This document shows positions 17,756 through 29,062 of a stretch of 46,669 nucleotides of DNA, in pieces. The translations under genes and the position numbers were made by a program. Within the stretch, counting starts at the first letter, position 1; every line of letters starts with the position of its first letter. Origin of the DNA: Paulinella micropora. Its lineage: Eukaryota; Cercozoa; Imbricatea; Euglyphida; Paulinellidae. The stretch is taken from NCBI GenBank assembly GCA_019918135.1, contig WBZZ01001360.1, positions 1 through 46,669 on the forward strand, read 5' to 3'. Below the pieces are notes generated by a model, which made no database searches, was not told the DNA's origin, and worked only from the letters and a program-made list of their open reading frames with translations.

Positions 17756-20700
17756 TCATTTAGGAGGTGTTGGCAACAGCGTGCAGCTATCAGCTATATT
17801 GTAGGCACTTTGTCCGGCAAATTCCTCGGGTAGCAGTACATAACGAGAATAGTAGACTCCAGTAGCGGTCGCAAATCTTCCGTCCTGGCGCTGCGGGTTC
17901 TTAGCGATCATAAGTCTGACAGGGAGAAGGACGTTCATAACAGTGCCCAAAGCACCCCATACTTGTTTTGTGTTCAGCACTCCCTGTGAACCATTTATGA
18001 TTTCTGCAGTCTGCCGCTGTAGTTGCCAGTGCTCGCGCACACAATCCACTGTATTATACAGCTCGCGTAGCATGCGCGTGATGGCTGGCTGGTTCAGTGT
18101 GCGCGAGTCCAGCACGTTCTCCTCGGGCGCGGAGGAGAGGGCAAGATTTAGATTCAGCACTCCCAGCAATTTGTCTAGCGATTTCAACAATGGTAGCTTG
18201 ATCTTGTGCTGATCCAACAAAGCAACGTAGGTCTTGCCTGCCCCCCCACATTCGAGGTCACCTACTTGCGTGTGGGTGAAATTGCGCGCAAGCTTCGCCA
18301 GGAGGATTCTGCGCTCGAAGTTAGCCGAGGAGGTCAGTGCAACGGTTTTGGGGTCGCATTGCAAGGTGGGATATGCGGCGGCGTGGGCTCTCACCCGCGC
18401 CTCTTCCTTGCGCGCTCGCGCTTGCACGTTAGCAGGCTGCCCCCGCAGCCACTCCGTGTAGCTCTCCGCCTCTTGTCTGGCGCGCTCTCTCTTTCCTGCA
18501 GCCCGTTGCAGTTCGTCCGTGCGAGCGTCGCTCCCTCGACCAGAGCGGCGATTGCCGCCTCCTCCTCCGCCTCCGGGGAGGGGGGAGGCGGACAGTTGCG
18601 CTGTACCGTGACGAGAGAGCAGAGGCGCGTGCGCGCCTCTTTTACCAGCTTGCGTTCGGTGCGCAGCGCCAGACGTTCCAACTTTAGGTGTTTTTGTTGG
18701 TCGGGGACGGGTGGGTCGCCCGGGCGGCTGAAGTCTGGCTTGCGTCTTGGCAGGGGAAACTTCGACCAGTCTACATCCAGACTGTCTGTTCTTAAAAGGG
18801 CCAGGAAACGGCGCAACTCGGAAAGAGCGCTGTGCTTAGAGAGGCTTTTCTCAAGCGTGTTGTAAGCAGCCAGCAATGCTACCCAAAGAATAGCTGGCTG
18901 CCAACGCATGGTTCCGTCTGGGCCTGGCGCACGTTGCACACCCGCGCACCCCACGTCGACTTGGTGCGCGCGTTGGCAAGCAAGTGTCCATTCCTGCGAA
19001 GAGTTTTGAAAATCCTGGATGGACTGGAGCGAGAGAGGCGCGTATTGCCTTCCGCCGGGCGTGACCGGCTGGGAGACCCAGAGGTGCCATTCCTTCTTGC
19101 GCAGAGACCTGGCCCGCCCTAGCATCTGCATATATTCTCTCACGCAGATCTGCTGGTTATCCAAATAACAGAAGGCCGCGTCAAAGTATTCGCAAGCAAA
19201 GTCTAGACCTACGGTGAGAATGGAGGTAAAGATCAACACGTCAATCTTCCCCCACTCGGCGGAGAGCTGCTCCGGGCTGCACAAGAAGTCGTCCGCCCGC
19301 TCGGAGCCGCGGTGGTACAAAAGGACGCGGATGTTGGGAAATTTCTGCTCCAGCTCTTGTTTGAGCAAGACGCCGCGTCTCTGGGTACCCACCGCAATCA
19401 TGACGCGTCTACGGCGATAGCTTGCTCCCGGTCGGTGTTCGTCGGGCTGCCCTTGCTCCTTTTCCCGTAGGAGGAGGTCGAGTGCGCGGTTGATGCTTTT
19501 GGCGTTGCGATGAATGAAGGCCTTGTACGAACTGTGCTCGGAGTGTTCGTTCACGCACACAGGCAAGGCCGCCGCTATCTCCGCGTCAGAGGCCGCCGAC
19601 ATGTCTTGGCAGGCCCCGCGCAGGGCTTCCTCAGCTGTGAGCGGGGACCGCAGGATGGCCGCGAGAACTTCCCGCGTCCTCGCAGTCAGGAAAGCGTCCA
19701 GAGCTAGCACAAGTCCTGCTTCCTTAATTACGCGCTGAAAGACTATGGTGTTCATCTGTGCTGTTGCTGAGTCCATTAACCCTGAAGTCACGCAGCTCAG
19801 CGTGCTCTCGACCTCGTCTAGGATCACGAGGTCAAATGGCTGGGCGTCGGCCAGTTTGTGGATCGATTCGTACTGGTAGACTACACAGTCAGGATCTATG
19901 GCTGGCTCGCCCGCTCGCGCGGGTCGCTTGCGTTTTCTGGCTTCGACGTCTGTGTAGATTTCAAAGGTAATACCGCAGGCGGCTAGCTCGTTTCGCAGGC
20001 GCCGGTACACTTGATGGTCAAAGGTCCGGCGCGGGCCAATCACCACGATACGAATGGGTGCTTCGGCGGGCACACCTCTATCCTGCCTGCGCTTCGCGAT
20101 CAGTGCGCGGAGAGCTTGCTGCAGCGCTGCAGCAAGCACTGCAGGGTGGCCTGCAGCCACCCGTGAGAGGTCGGTGTACATCCGAGTCTTACCCGTCCCC
20201 ATACCGCTCCCGATGCACACTGCGCGCATGTGCTCACCGAGTTCGGGGTGCGCACAGTAGCGTTTGTTGTACTTTTGTATTTGGAGACTCCCCCCTGGTC
20301 TGTCGGGATCGTCGAGTTGGAAGTCGGCTCCGGGGGAACGACCGTTGTGAACGTCAAGCAGCAGCAAAAAATGAGGTGTCTGGTTGTGTGCGTAAAGCCT
20401 GGCGTGCGGGGCGGAGGAAGAGGCAAGAGGAGCACTCGCAGCAGCGGGCTGCACCCCCGAGTCCTCGGACTCGGACTCTGAGCCCTCGTCCGAGTCTGTG
20501 CTCGAGCTTAGGGCCAGACGTCTGCGCCTTGTTGCTCTGCTAGGACGCGAGGTTTTGCGCTCCCCTGTGACGCGGCGGCGGCGTGCCGCCATTTTGTTGC
20601 ACCTGGAGCACGCGTCGATCCACGCACGGGCTGCTTGGTCGACCACAATGCGCAAGGTCTGTTTACGGCAGGTCGCGCAGGGCACGGTAAATTCATCCTG

Positions 20701-22587
20701 GCGGTGCAGGTGTGGCTGTGGTCTGGCGGGAGTGGGTTCGCAGCGGCCCCCGAGTGCAGCAGGTCCCTTAGATTTTGACTCCGAGCCCTCTCCCGCTTCT
20801 TCTTCTTCTTCTGAGCTGGCGGATTCGGAGCCAGAGCAGGGGGGCGCGTCTCCTCCTCTTCCGTGCGTTGTTCTTGTGTTTGAAATCTGTGTGTGTTCCA
20901 GCGCCTGCCAGCACTTGGCAGGCCACCGTTGCTCGCGCAGATGTTGTTGGATACGCGTGTACAGGCGCGAACGCAGGTGCGGCAGGAGCTTGCTTTTTAT
21001 CTCCTCTAACTCCTCACCTGTGAGCTCTCTGGCCCCGCCACAGTCTTCTTCCGGAGCCCCGCGGCGCTCGGCAGCGGGCTGTGCAGGGGTCAACAGGTTG
21101 CCAAGGTACACCGTCCTGCGCTGCTGCTGGTCTGTCTGACAGGATCCCGCGAGGCACTGGTAGTAAAGGGCGCCGGCCGCGCCGACAAAAATTTGGCAGC
21201 GGTTATGATCGTGAAAAATAGGCTCACTGTTTCCGGTCCTACTCGCTGCCGCCGAGGTGGTGGCAGGGCATTGTTCTTCTCCGTGTTGCTGATGCTCATG
21301 ATTGCGGGCTCTTCTCCGGGCCTCAGCTGTCAGACAGAGCCTGCGCTTGCCGCGAGTTGGTGTGGCCAGGAACGAGCAGCGAGTTTGGCCTGTGCTGTCC
21401 GTGGAGTGGTGGAAGGTGACCTTGCTGGAGAGATCCCCGTGCACACGGAGCAGCAGAGTAATTTTGGGGATAATGATGGCGGCCAGGCTGCGCACGAGTG
21501 CGGGGGGTGGGTCGACCCAGTTGGCGGCCAGCCCCTTGCAGCTACAGCCTGCGTGCGGGCAGAAGCCAAGTTTGTCCTGCTGGCTCTGTCTTTGTTTGTC
21601 GTCCTTCTCTTCTTCTGAAGCGGACAGGAAAATGCCGCGGGCTGGACGGCGCTCTCTCGCGGGGCTACCTTTTGCTGGTGGGCTGCTCTCCGTCAGCGCA
21701 GCAGGCTGTAGCCCAGCGGGGGGGCAGAGCAGCCAGCCCTCGGGTTGTGGGGCGTGGCTTGGGCAGTGTTCAATGAAGGTCTGGTAGCTGGGGAGGGCAA
21801 GCCGTCGCCCTTGTTCGACGTCCGCGAGTTTCTGTGAGCCGGGCACGCGCCAGGCTCTGTTTTTGGTGTAGACACCCCTGTCGAGTATGCAGCCACTCTT
21901 ATTCTTGGGGTGGTCAAAGCGTGCGTCCTTGAAGTCATAGAAAAGTAGCGAGGAGGGGCTGAGAGAGCCCGGGAGCATTCTTTTCAGGACGAACGTGCCG
22001 GCGTCTTGAATGTTGGCAAACCAGAGGTGAGGCATGGAAACATGGAACGAGTTTTTAAACCAGCTCCCTTCGACCTTTCGACTAAAGTCGTGGATGCACA
22101 GCATCCAGTCGACTCTCGCCCCGCTCTGGCCGGCGGCTAGCAGGATCGCCTCCCGCAAGGCCTCGAGCCTGGCGATGGCGTCTGGGTCGGGGCCAGACTG
22201 AGAGTACCACTCGATATCGAAAAATAGACAGACTGGGCCGCGAAGTAAGACAAAGACTGTTCGTTCCTCGGGGAAGAGCTGCGTGTAGACAAGGTGGTAG
22301 AAATCTTGGGCCGAGGCCTCGGAGCCGAACAAATGGCGCTCCCCGGGCCCCTTCAGCAACTTGTAGAAGAAGGTGTGCCCTTGCCGCTCTCCTTCTGCCA
22401 AGCTGGCCTCCTGCGGCGCACTGCCTTCGCCGCCTGACTCGAAAAGAATACTGCAACGATCTGCCAGGTCCAGCTTTATCTTTTTGGGCTGTGGTGAGTC
22501 CAGTGCTTTCCGTAACCCCACTTCTGCCGGGTGGCGCGCTCGCGCCTCTCTGTTGTTCAGACAAGCGCGTTTGGGTGCGGGGAGCAT
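17756..22587 (-). CDS. PrimPol primase fused to UL9-like origin-binding helicase
   Basis: Replication protein of about 1,600 residues from ATG 22587. The archaeo-eukaryotic primase domain shows FFDIEW (Asp124/Glu126), KNSFH (about 178-182) and DRGVYTKNRAWRVPGSQK (236-253), the three UL52/PrimPol motifs. A Cys zinc site with ALYYQCLAGSC follows. An acidic, Ser/Glu-rich linker leads to an SF2 helicase: GMGTGKT (near 20200), LDEVES (near 19825), and QMLGRARSL (near 19125). This matches Herpes_ori_bp (UL9) helicases. ASFV F1055L and related viral proteins have the same primase-helicase fusion. The main frame stops at 18391, but a one-base shift near 18490 continues it (EAESYTEWLRGQPA) to the TGA at 17756, adding a ~240-aa helical C-terminus. 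Primes and unwinds viral DNA by homology. Confidence 0.85.
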
Positions 22588-22915
22588 GATCTGGTGAGTC
22601 TAGGCTGCACTGTGCTCTGGCGCTCGCCGACACCCTTCTGCTACGTGTTTTCGGGTCTTGCTGCGGCGTGTGCAGCACCACCGCTTTAATGTCTACTATT
22701 AAAAGATAATATCGAAGCGGGGCTAGTCCCCAAATGAGGAGGCGGGCAAAGGAGAGGGGGAATCGAGGAGGGGGGGGGGGAAAGTAGGTGTGCGGGGGGA
22801 GGGAGGGGAATCGGGGGAAAAAACATGGAGTAGTAGGTCCGAGGGGGGGGGGGGCGCCTTTCCCTCCCGTATACACACATAGTCAGCGTCAGGGGCAAGG
22901 GGGGGGGGCGCTGTC
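22588..22915. other. Divergent intergenic region with TACTATTAAAAG motif
   Basis: Between the primase-helicase and a MYND gene. TACTATTAAAAG at 22694-22705 (plus orientation) equals the ribonucleotide reductase promoter-like motif. G runs at 22773-22782 and 22843-22854 follow. Purine-rich, no gene. Confidence 0.5.
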
Positions 22916-24037
22916 ATGTGTGCAAGAGGGCCCTTGCTGCTGCAGCCTGTTCTCAAACAAAAGAGCGTGGCGCGCCAGTCTCGCGCCGCTGGCAGATCGC
23001 GCGAGCGCGGAGCGTGGACTGTTGCGGCACGTTCAGGGGCAACCTTCGCAGCAGCAGCTGTTATTTCTGGGGCTAACGAAGCTGACCGAGGTGTTCCGTG
23101 CGAGCGGGGACGACGACGTGCCGCGGCGGGCTGCGCTAGTCGACCCAGGCCAGGGCCAGTTCTGTATTGCGCTGCTGGCGTCAGATGCGCTAGAGCGGGT
23201 GCCCCCCCGTCGGCCAAGCGCTGGTGTGCCAAGGTGTAGCGGAGAAGGCTGTGGCAGCTGTTGTGCCGGGGGTGTGCAGGCTCACGCTGGCGCGGCCCGG
23301 GGTGGCCGCCGTAGTGACGGAGCCCGGGTGCACGGTCTGCGTGCGCAAACCGCGACTGTTGCCAGCGCGGCCGGGCGAAGCTAGTTGGGCCCCGTTGGCT
23401 CGTCACCAGCTGTGCTGCTGGGCCCGGCACCTGCTAGGGCACCGTTCGCTCGTGGCGTTTCTTTTCCAGCTGTCTCGTCGGGCCTGGTTGGACCAGCCCA
23501 GGTCTCGACGTGCCCGGCCGACAACATGCTGGAGCTGATGGAGTACCCACAGGTGCTGCGCGCGGTGCGTTCCTACAAACCAAGGAGTGCGGTCGTGTTG
23601 TTGGCTCGGTGTCCAAGGGCCGCCGGGCGCGGACTTATGCGGGCAACAACGCGGTGCTGTATACGCAGACGATACAGTTTCTGCCGCCGATGGACATACC
23701 CATCCAGAGCCAGCAGAGCCGCTGGGACTCAGAGAGTGGCTGCTGCAGCGTGCAGATCAAGAAACCCAACTTTGCGGACTTTCCTGCATGCTCACGGGCC
23801 TGGAGAGCGGAGCAACAGTGGCGGTGTGTGGACACGCGGGGGTGTGCTGGCGCGGGGCACAAGTGCGCGCGCTGCCTCGTGAAGGTCTATTGTGGAGTTG
23901 AGCACCAGCGAAGCGACTGGCCGATCCACAAGCACGAGTGCCGGCTGCTGCCAGCGATCCGCGGCCCGACCGGCGTTCACGTCCCCCCCTTTGCATTAGC
24001 GCAAGCTAAAATTTTGCTGCAACGTTTGTTTTACTGA
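22916..24037 (+). CDS. MYND zinc-finger protein, several frameshifts
   Basis: Inferred gene of about 370 codons from ATG 22916 to the TGA at 24037. Protein-like pieces follow one another in changing frames: LLFLGLTKLTEVFRASGDDD and FCIALLASDAL (23050-23200), then VAEKAVAAVVPGVCRLTL and PGCTVCVRKPRLLP (23230-23500). After these come NMLELMEYPQVL (23520-23560) and the intact last frame from about 23570. The last frame ends in a MYND finger: C-x-H-K-C-x2-C ... VYCGVEHQRSDWPIHKHEC. Breaks lie near 23020, 23230, 23500 and 23570. A weak parallel with the MYND gene at 14265-15565 (finger followed by GPTGVH) is notable: both read R(G/S)PTGVH just after the finger. MYND proteins bind other proteins; the role here is unknown. 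Confidence 0.6.
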
Positions 24038-24447
24038 AAACTGGAGAAAAGATCAGTGTTTTTGCGGTCCTGGCACTGTTTGTACGGGGGTTGTAGTAGC
24101 GAGTTCTAGCTTTGAGTACACGTCTTTTTGCTAAAAAACTGGGTGTTTTTTTGTAGCTTTCTGTTGCCGCACAGTGCTCTAGGCTGGTGCTTTTTTGAGT
24201 AAGGCGACAGTGTTTGATGAGCCGGCACAGGACAGCAGTGACATTGCGCTGCGCGGCGATTCGTTGCACCCTTTAGCTAAAAAAAAACGCAGCTGTTGTC
24301 AGATTTGTTGCGACGTTGCCTGCGGAGCGGTTTGGTCGCTCTTGCGGGCAGGAGATCGATCCGCTTGATTTCTAGGTGACTGGGCCTAGCCGCTTTCAAA
24401 TTCGCTGCCGTGCCGGTCAGCACTAGACTAAAAGAAAGAGAGGAAGT
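24038..24447. other. Intergenic, 410 bp
   Basis: Between convergent genes. Moderately AT-rich with T and A runs; a minus-strand open frame (24006-24269) has no protein-like features and overlaps the MYND gene end. I see nothing else. Confidence 0.5.
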
Positions 24448-25607
24448 CTATTGTTTTACTACCTTTGGCACTGAGACTCCCAGCTCGCGCAAGCGGGGCT
24501 GCAGCCTGGCCCGCACTTGCTCTTCCGCCGCCAAGTAGCCGCGGGGCGTGTAGATCGTTTGTTGGTACTTGTCGAACAAGGAAAATGTCTCGTCCAGCAC
24601 TTTCCTGCCCTCGGGTAAAGGGGCAGCGCAATGACTATCTGGTGGAGGCTCGCTGGAGCGTACGCCGCCCAGAGGTCCTCAAAGAGCGTAGAGACCACCC
24701 CGCCCGCCTCGGCGGCATGTCCTTGCGCAATGGGCAAGACATGCCGCCGGATGCCACCGACCCAGAGCTCCCGGGCGCCCGCCAGCTGCCCTCTGCGCTC
24801 TTGCGCATCCACGGGCCAGTGGAACACGGTCCCCAGTTTCCAGTCGTGGTGCCGAGTGGACGCCTCGCTGACGTGGACGTGCCCCAAATTCTCCACGTAC
24901 CACACTTCGCTCTTGTTCAGGAGGAATCTGCTGTCCTCATAATGCAGCTGTCGGAGCCCGTTGTCTTCGCCGCCCGGGCAAAACTCCTTTTCCAAGCGGA
25001 GCCAGCGTTCCGGATGCTCTGCTATTTCAGCTAGCCGTTTGTACATTTCCTCTAGCAGCTTGTTTACGTTGGCAGTGGGGCGTGGGTGTTCAAGCGCCGC
25101 TTTCTTTTTTTGCTCCGTCATCTGGCCAGCGCGCTTGTATCCTGCTTGCACGTATTGGCTGTAGAGCAAATCCCAGGCTTTCTGGGAGACTCGCTCCGCT
25201 CTGGGCTCGAGCCACTCGAGCTGTGAATAGTTGCAGATTAGAGGAGGCACCCTGTGCTTAAAGGTCTCTTGCGCGCGTTTCCAGGCGCCGAAGCGCAGCC
25301 AGGCCAGCGGTGTGTAGCAGGGCCCAGCTCGGAGCCCCGCGTGTTCCTGTGCTGCCTGGTTGGCAATGTCTCTGTCTTCCGGCCTGGCGCTGTCCCACGC
25401 CGCCCGTTCGTTGCTAGCCCAATAAATCGTCTGCAGCTCTGAGCAGGTGCGGATCGACTCCAAAAACACTGCCCAGAACACGATCTCCCGCACGGCTACC
25501 TGTGCGACAAAAGCGCTGTGCTTTTCTTCGCCCCGCACAAGCAGCTCGGCCGCCACGGGGCGGCGGGGCCGGGCCCGGAAGCAACGCGGGCAAGGCGAAG
25601 AAGACAT
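24448..25607 (-). CDS. Unknown ~386-aa protein, one frameshift near its end
   Basis: ATG 25607 opens MSSSPCPRCFRARPRR, a short Cys/Arg-rich start. The body is helical with many Trp/Tyr (WVGGIRRHVLPIAQ, LFEDLWAAYAPASLHQIVIAL) and an EFCPGGEDNG turn. The frame breaks near 24605-24615: the next frame reads KVLDETFSLFDKYQQTIY and YLAAEEQVRARLQPRLREL to a TAG at 24448, clearly the true C-terminus. The alternative ending at 24459 is Arg/Pro/Ser-rich junk. No family recognised, no TM or signal peptide. Divergent from the 25904 gene. Confidence 0.65.
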
Positions 25608-25903
25608 GTACTTTGGGAGGGGGGGGTGTTTCTCTTACCTTTTTTTAAAAGACTAAACGAGACTGAATTTCATTTCTGTGTGCGTAGCTCTTGGGCCCTC
25701 GCCCCTCCCCCACGCCCTTCCGCGCCAGCCTTTTTTTTGTTTCTTGTTTTTTTTTACAGATCTGGCCGCGCTCCCATTTTCTTGTTTGGTTTTCGCTCTT
25801 TTTCCCCTTCTTCCTTGCGGTCTTCTTCTTCTTCTTTTTTTTATATGTCTTTTTTTGGTGTTACCCAAACCATTCTAAAAATTCTGGTGTTAGCTTTTTT
25901 CTG
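25608..25903. other. T-rich divergent intergenic region
   Basis: Plus strand rich in T (25730-25900) with tttttttttacag at about 25746-25758, which looks like a 3' splice site but has no visible partner. Serves the divergent genes at 25607 and 25904. The open frame continuing upstream of 25904 is a Phe/Leu translation of T-rich spacer. Confidence 0.45.
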
Positions 25904-26980
25904 ATGGGCCACCTGCCGTCTCGCGAATGTCCCGCCTCTACTACGGTGGTCGTCGCGGCACATTGTCGCGACGTCGCTCTGTGCCTCACGCTGACCGCAC
26001 ACCTGCGCGGTTGTCGCGTCGTGCTCGCGGCGGGAGACACCGTGTCTCAGTACCAGGCCGCGCTCACTGCATCGTCAGCTGTACGGCGGGGCTTAGACGC
26101 CAAGGCGGCCGAACGGGCGCTGGACTTTCTGCTCGAACGCCTGCAACCGGGCCTCGTGCGCGTGAGGCCGCACAGCCGCGCCGAGCTGCTGGCCGAGCTC
26201 AGCACGAACTTGAGAGCGCTGCTGCCCCGGGGCCTTAGTGCGTCCGAGGCTCTGGACAGTGCGGCCTTTGTCAGCCACACGCTCTTGGCCGAGTCAGAGG
26301 CGTTGTCGCACTACCCGGACACAGAGCTGCTGGTGTTTGCGAGCGCTACCCGTGCGTCATCCGAGAGTGAGTTCCGGGTCATGCGCCAAGTGCTGCGGGA
26401 CTGTGTCGTGCGCTACCGGCCCGTGGCCAGAATCTGTGTGCCGAACTGCGGCGGCGCGCTGATCGCTCCCGTCGCTGCTACGGTAGGTGCGGTGAGGTGC
26501 GCGCTGGAGACCATCTACCGCGAGTGCCAAGGCGGGGGCGCGCCAGTGCCCGCGTTCAGCCTGCACTACTACCTGTTCGGCCTGGGCTGCGACGCGCACG
26601 CGCCCCCGATCGCGGCCGCGCTCAACATCTTGAACTTTCATGACCGCTACCCGCAATCGCGGGGTCGCTTCGACGACGGCCTCGCCGAACGGTTCTACCG
26701 GCGTTTCAAGGCGGCCGGCGTCGCACCCGGGCCCGCGCTAGCGGGGTGGGCCGCTGCGTACGAGCTGCTGCGCAACGAGAGTTGCGAGACTTCGCTGTGG
26801 TGGGTTTACTTCAATGTCTACATTTGCGGCCAGCCCGAGTACGCGCACCTGCTAGCTAACGTCGACAGGGAGCCCACGCCCGAGGAGTTCGACCACGACT
26901 TTCTGGCCATGTCGGACCCGGCGGGCGCCGTGATGGTGCGAAAGCTGTTGGCTAGCTGTTACGTGATCGATTTTCTGTAG
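25904..26980 (+). CDS. Unknown 358-aa protein, intact paralogue of the 9835 gene
   Basis: ATG 25904 (MGHLPSRECPASTT) is chosen over upstream T-rich sequence. The N-terminus TTVVVAAHCRDVALCLTLTA ... CRVVLAAGDTVS has the strand-loop-helix-strand shape of a Rossmann fold. It loosely recalls the GT-B/UGT start (G-x3-D-x2-P-x-L-x-L-A). Later segments: VRVRPHSRAELLAEL, SEALDSAAFVSHTLLAES, ARICVPNCGGALIAPV, LHYYLFGLG, CETSLWWVYFNVYICG. The gene at 9835-10979 preserves the same landmarks, so this is a small viral gene family. No glycosyltransferase acceptor or donor signature is visible in the C-terminal half, so the function is open. A-rich sequence (TTAAAATTAAAAAAAA) follows the stop. Confidence 0.7.
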   Translation: MGHLPSRECPASTTVVVAAHCRDVALCLTLTAHLRGCRVVLAAGDTVSQYQAALTASSAVRRGLDAKAAERALDFLLERLQPGLVRVRPHSRAELLAELSTNLRALLPRGLSASEALDSAAFVSHTLLAESEALSHYPDTELLVFASATRASSESEFRVMRQVLRDCVVRYRPVARICVPNCGGALIAPVAATVGAVRCALETIYRECQGGGAPVPAFSLHYYLFGLGCDAHAPPIAAALNILNFHDRYPQSRGRFDDGLAERFYRRFKAAGVAPGPALAGWAAAYELLRNESCETSLWWVYFNVYICGQPEYAHLLANVDREPTPEEFDHDFLAMSDPAGAVMVRKLLASCYVIDFL

Positions 26981-27190
26981 CAGCTCCTTAAAATTAAAAA
27001 AAAAGAAAAGTGGCGGTGTGTTTTTTTTTGCTTTTAGATCCGGGCTTTCTTTTTTTTGGCCGGGCCGGGGATTTGGAACAGTTAGCTCGCGAGTTAAGCT
27101 CTGAAAAAAAGGTGGTACATTTTTATGAAAAAGCTCGACAGAAAGTCTTCACGCAAAGGAAAAGGAGGGGGAAGAGGCGCGCGCACAAAG

Positions 27191-28046
27191 TCAAGCCAGG
27201 CCCGCCGGCGCCGGCGGCACCGACTGCACCGACGGCACCGGGACCGTTGCCTGCACCGGCACAGTGACGGCACGGGCGCGGAGGTCCCCCAACTCCAAGG
27301 AGACCTTGTCTAAAAACAGCTCCACTGCCTCCGCACGGAACTGCGAGGCGGGGCCAAAGGAGCGCAAGGTTTCCAGCGCGGCGTCTAGTTGTTTTTCGAG
27401 CCTGGCCAGCTGGTGGATGGACTCTGCCATTTGGGACAGGCGCTGCTTCCGTTCCCGGACGCTCTGGGCCAGGTCCTGTCCTCTGCCGGCCTGGCCCCCC
27501 GCTGGTTCCCGCGGGCTCCCTCCTTGGCCTCTTGCTAGGACGTCGGCAACCAGCGGGGGCCGACGACACTGGCGCGACTGCTTCCTCTTGGTCGCTGTCC
27601 TCGTCCTCTTCCTCCTCCTCCTCGGTTGTTTCGTCGCTGGCCTCGGGCAGCCGCGCAGAGCCCTTGCCTCCTTCCGGGACATTGGAGCCCGGGATCATGT
27701 GATAAACCGCGGGGAGCGGTAAAGACGGGTCGCTGCACACGCGCTTAAACTCCTTGAGCAATTCCTCGGCCGCTGGGCCTGTCAGCTCCAATCGAGCAAA
27801 CAATCTCGCTAAGGAATCCTGGCTGCAGGCGAGGCTGGCGAGCGGAGTGCCCTTGAACTTTACCCGAGTGAAGACCACGTCACGGAACCTGCGCTTGGCG
27901 CTCTGGATCCGCTGGCGTGCTCTTTTGAGTCCGCAGTCCTGGACGTAGTTCAGCGCGCGGGACACGTTGATCAAGCCTAGCAAGGGGTCTGCCGTGATGC
28001 TACCAAAGAGGCTCACGGAGAACCTGCCCTCCAGGTGGTCCGACAT
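27191..28046 (-). CDS. Acidic coiled-coil protein with possible N-terminal DNA-binding domain
   Basis: ATG 28046 begins MSDHLEGRFSVSLFGSI and GLINVSRALNYVQDC, which resembles the start of KilA-N/MSV199-type viral DNA-binding domains (short strands followed by a helix with INVS-x-A-L-N). This is tentative. It continues with a charged region of Glu/Asp (TTEEEEEEDEDSDQEE, about residues 140-155) and a basic nuclear-localisation-like RRPSKRPRR. After a one-base shift near 27540 comes a coiled coil (RERKQRLSQMAESIHQLARLEKQLD) and a Val/Pro-rich end at TGA 27191. Without the shift the frame runs to 27123 as Gly/Arg/Pro-rich junk. About 285 aa. A nuclear or virion-core regulator would fit. Confidence 0.6.
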
Positions 28047-28363
28047 GCCTTTACCCGCCGCCGGGGGTTAGAGGGAAGAGTGTGAGGCGCACAAAACAAA
28101 AATGAGAGCCCAAACCTTTTTGGCTTTCGCCACCTTCTCAGGCCCCCCCCCCCGCCGGGGAGGGGGGGAAAAGTAGGCGGCCCTCCCCTGGAGGGGAGGG
28201 AAAGGGGGCGGGCCGGGCCGGTGCCAAAAGTTCACCAACTCCGACGAGATTTTTTCTTTCTCTTCCTTAGCCGCAAATTGCGGCACGGTGTCGTTGTTAC
28301 CGGAAATGTAGAGTGGCAGGATTCTAGAATTCAGCTCAGAGAATTTGACAAGAGGCCCGCCTG

Positions 28364-28568
28364 CACCTGCCACAGGAAAAATCAGGCGTCAGGATTCTGG
28401 GTTTTTGGGGGGCATCGGGAAAAAAAATCCGCACCTGGCACAGGAAAATCAGGTGACAGGATTTTGGGTTTTTGGGGGGCATCGGGAAAAAAAATCCGCA
28501 CCTGGCACCACAAAAGTCAGGCGTCAGGATTCAGGGTTTTGGGGGGCATTGGGGGGGGTCTCAAGCCG
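28364..28568. repeat. Three tandem ~68-bp repeats
   Basis: Units at 28364-28431, 28432-28498 and 28499-28568, each starting CACCTG(C/G)CAC and holding GTCAGGATT, GGGTTTTTGGGGGGCAT and a run of A before ATCCG. Similarity falls in the third unit (a G run replaces the A run). On the minus strand each unit begins with TTTTCCTGTGCCAGGTG-like sequence, similar to a 3' splice site. Confidence 0.9.
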
Positions 28569-28808
28569 CACCGGACACCTCACAGATCCTGTGACTCCAA
28601 AAAAAATTCCTGCAATAAGTTGTTGGCCAAGAAAAAAAAAATCCCCTCCCACTAATGTTCGCTCGCCCGGCATTTAAGGAAAAGGGAGAGGGGGGGGGGG
28701 GCCGCGCAAACGCCACCCCGCCGATTTTAAAAAAACCGGCCCCCCCTCGTTTAATGAGGGGAAAAGGCTGGGGAGGGGCAGCCGCCGCAGCCGCAACACA
28801 GCGGGCGC

Positions 28809-28859
28809 CGTCACACCGACGTCCCCGACGAACAGTTCGTGGGTGTCGTCGGTGTGACG
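28809..28859. other. 12-bp perfect inverted repeat with inner hairpin
   Basis: CGTCACACCGAC (28809-28820) pairs with GTCGGTGTGACG (28848-28859). Inside, ACGAAC (28828-28833) pairs with GTTCGT (28835-28840). Could be a transcript-end hairpin, a protein-binding site or a cruciform. Confidence 0.8.
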
Positions 28860-29062
28860 CAGACCAACTTCCGACGAGGAGGTTCGCAGCTCCAGCCTGC
28901 GCAGCCGCAGCCACGAGTCTCGCGCTCACCCCCGTGGAGAGATTCGTGTCTGCTTGTTCTGACATTCGATGGCTTCGCTTGGGGGTGAGGGGGGGGGGAA
29001 AGGCAACACCTGTGGAGGCCGAGAAAATGCCCCGCGAACCTGCTGGCGGCCCTCCCACACCG

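Noticed and set aside
18206..18865. 219-aa plus-strand frame
   Set aside because: Antisense of the primase-helicase C-terminus.
24006..24269. 87-aa minus-strand frame after the MYND gene
   Set aside because: Overlaps the MYND gene end antisense and has no protein-like pattern; kept as intergenic.
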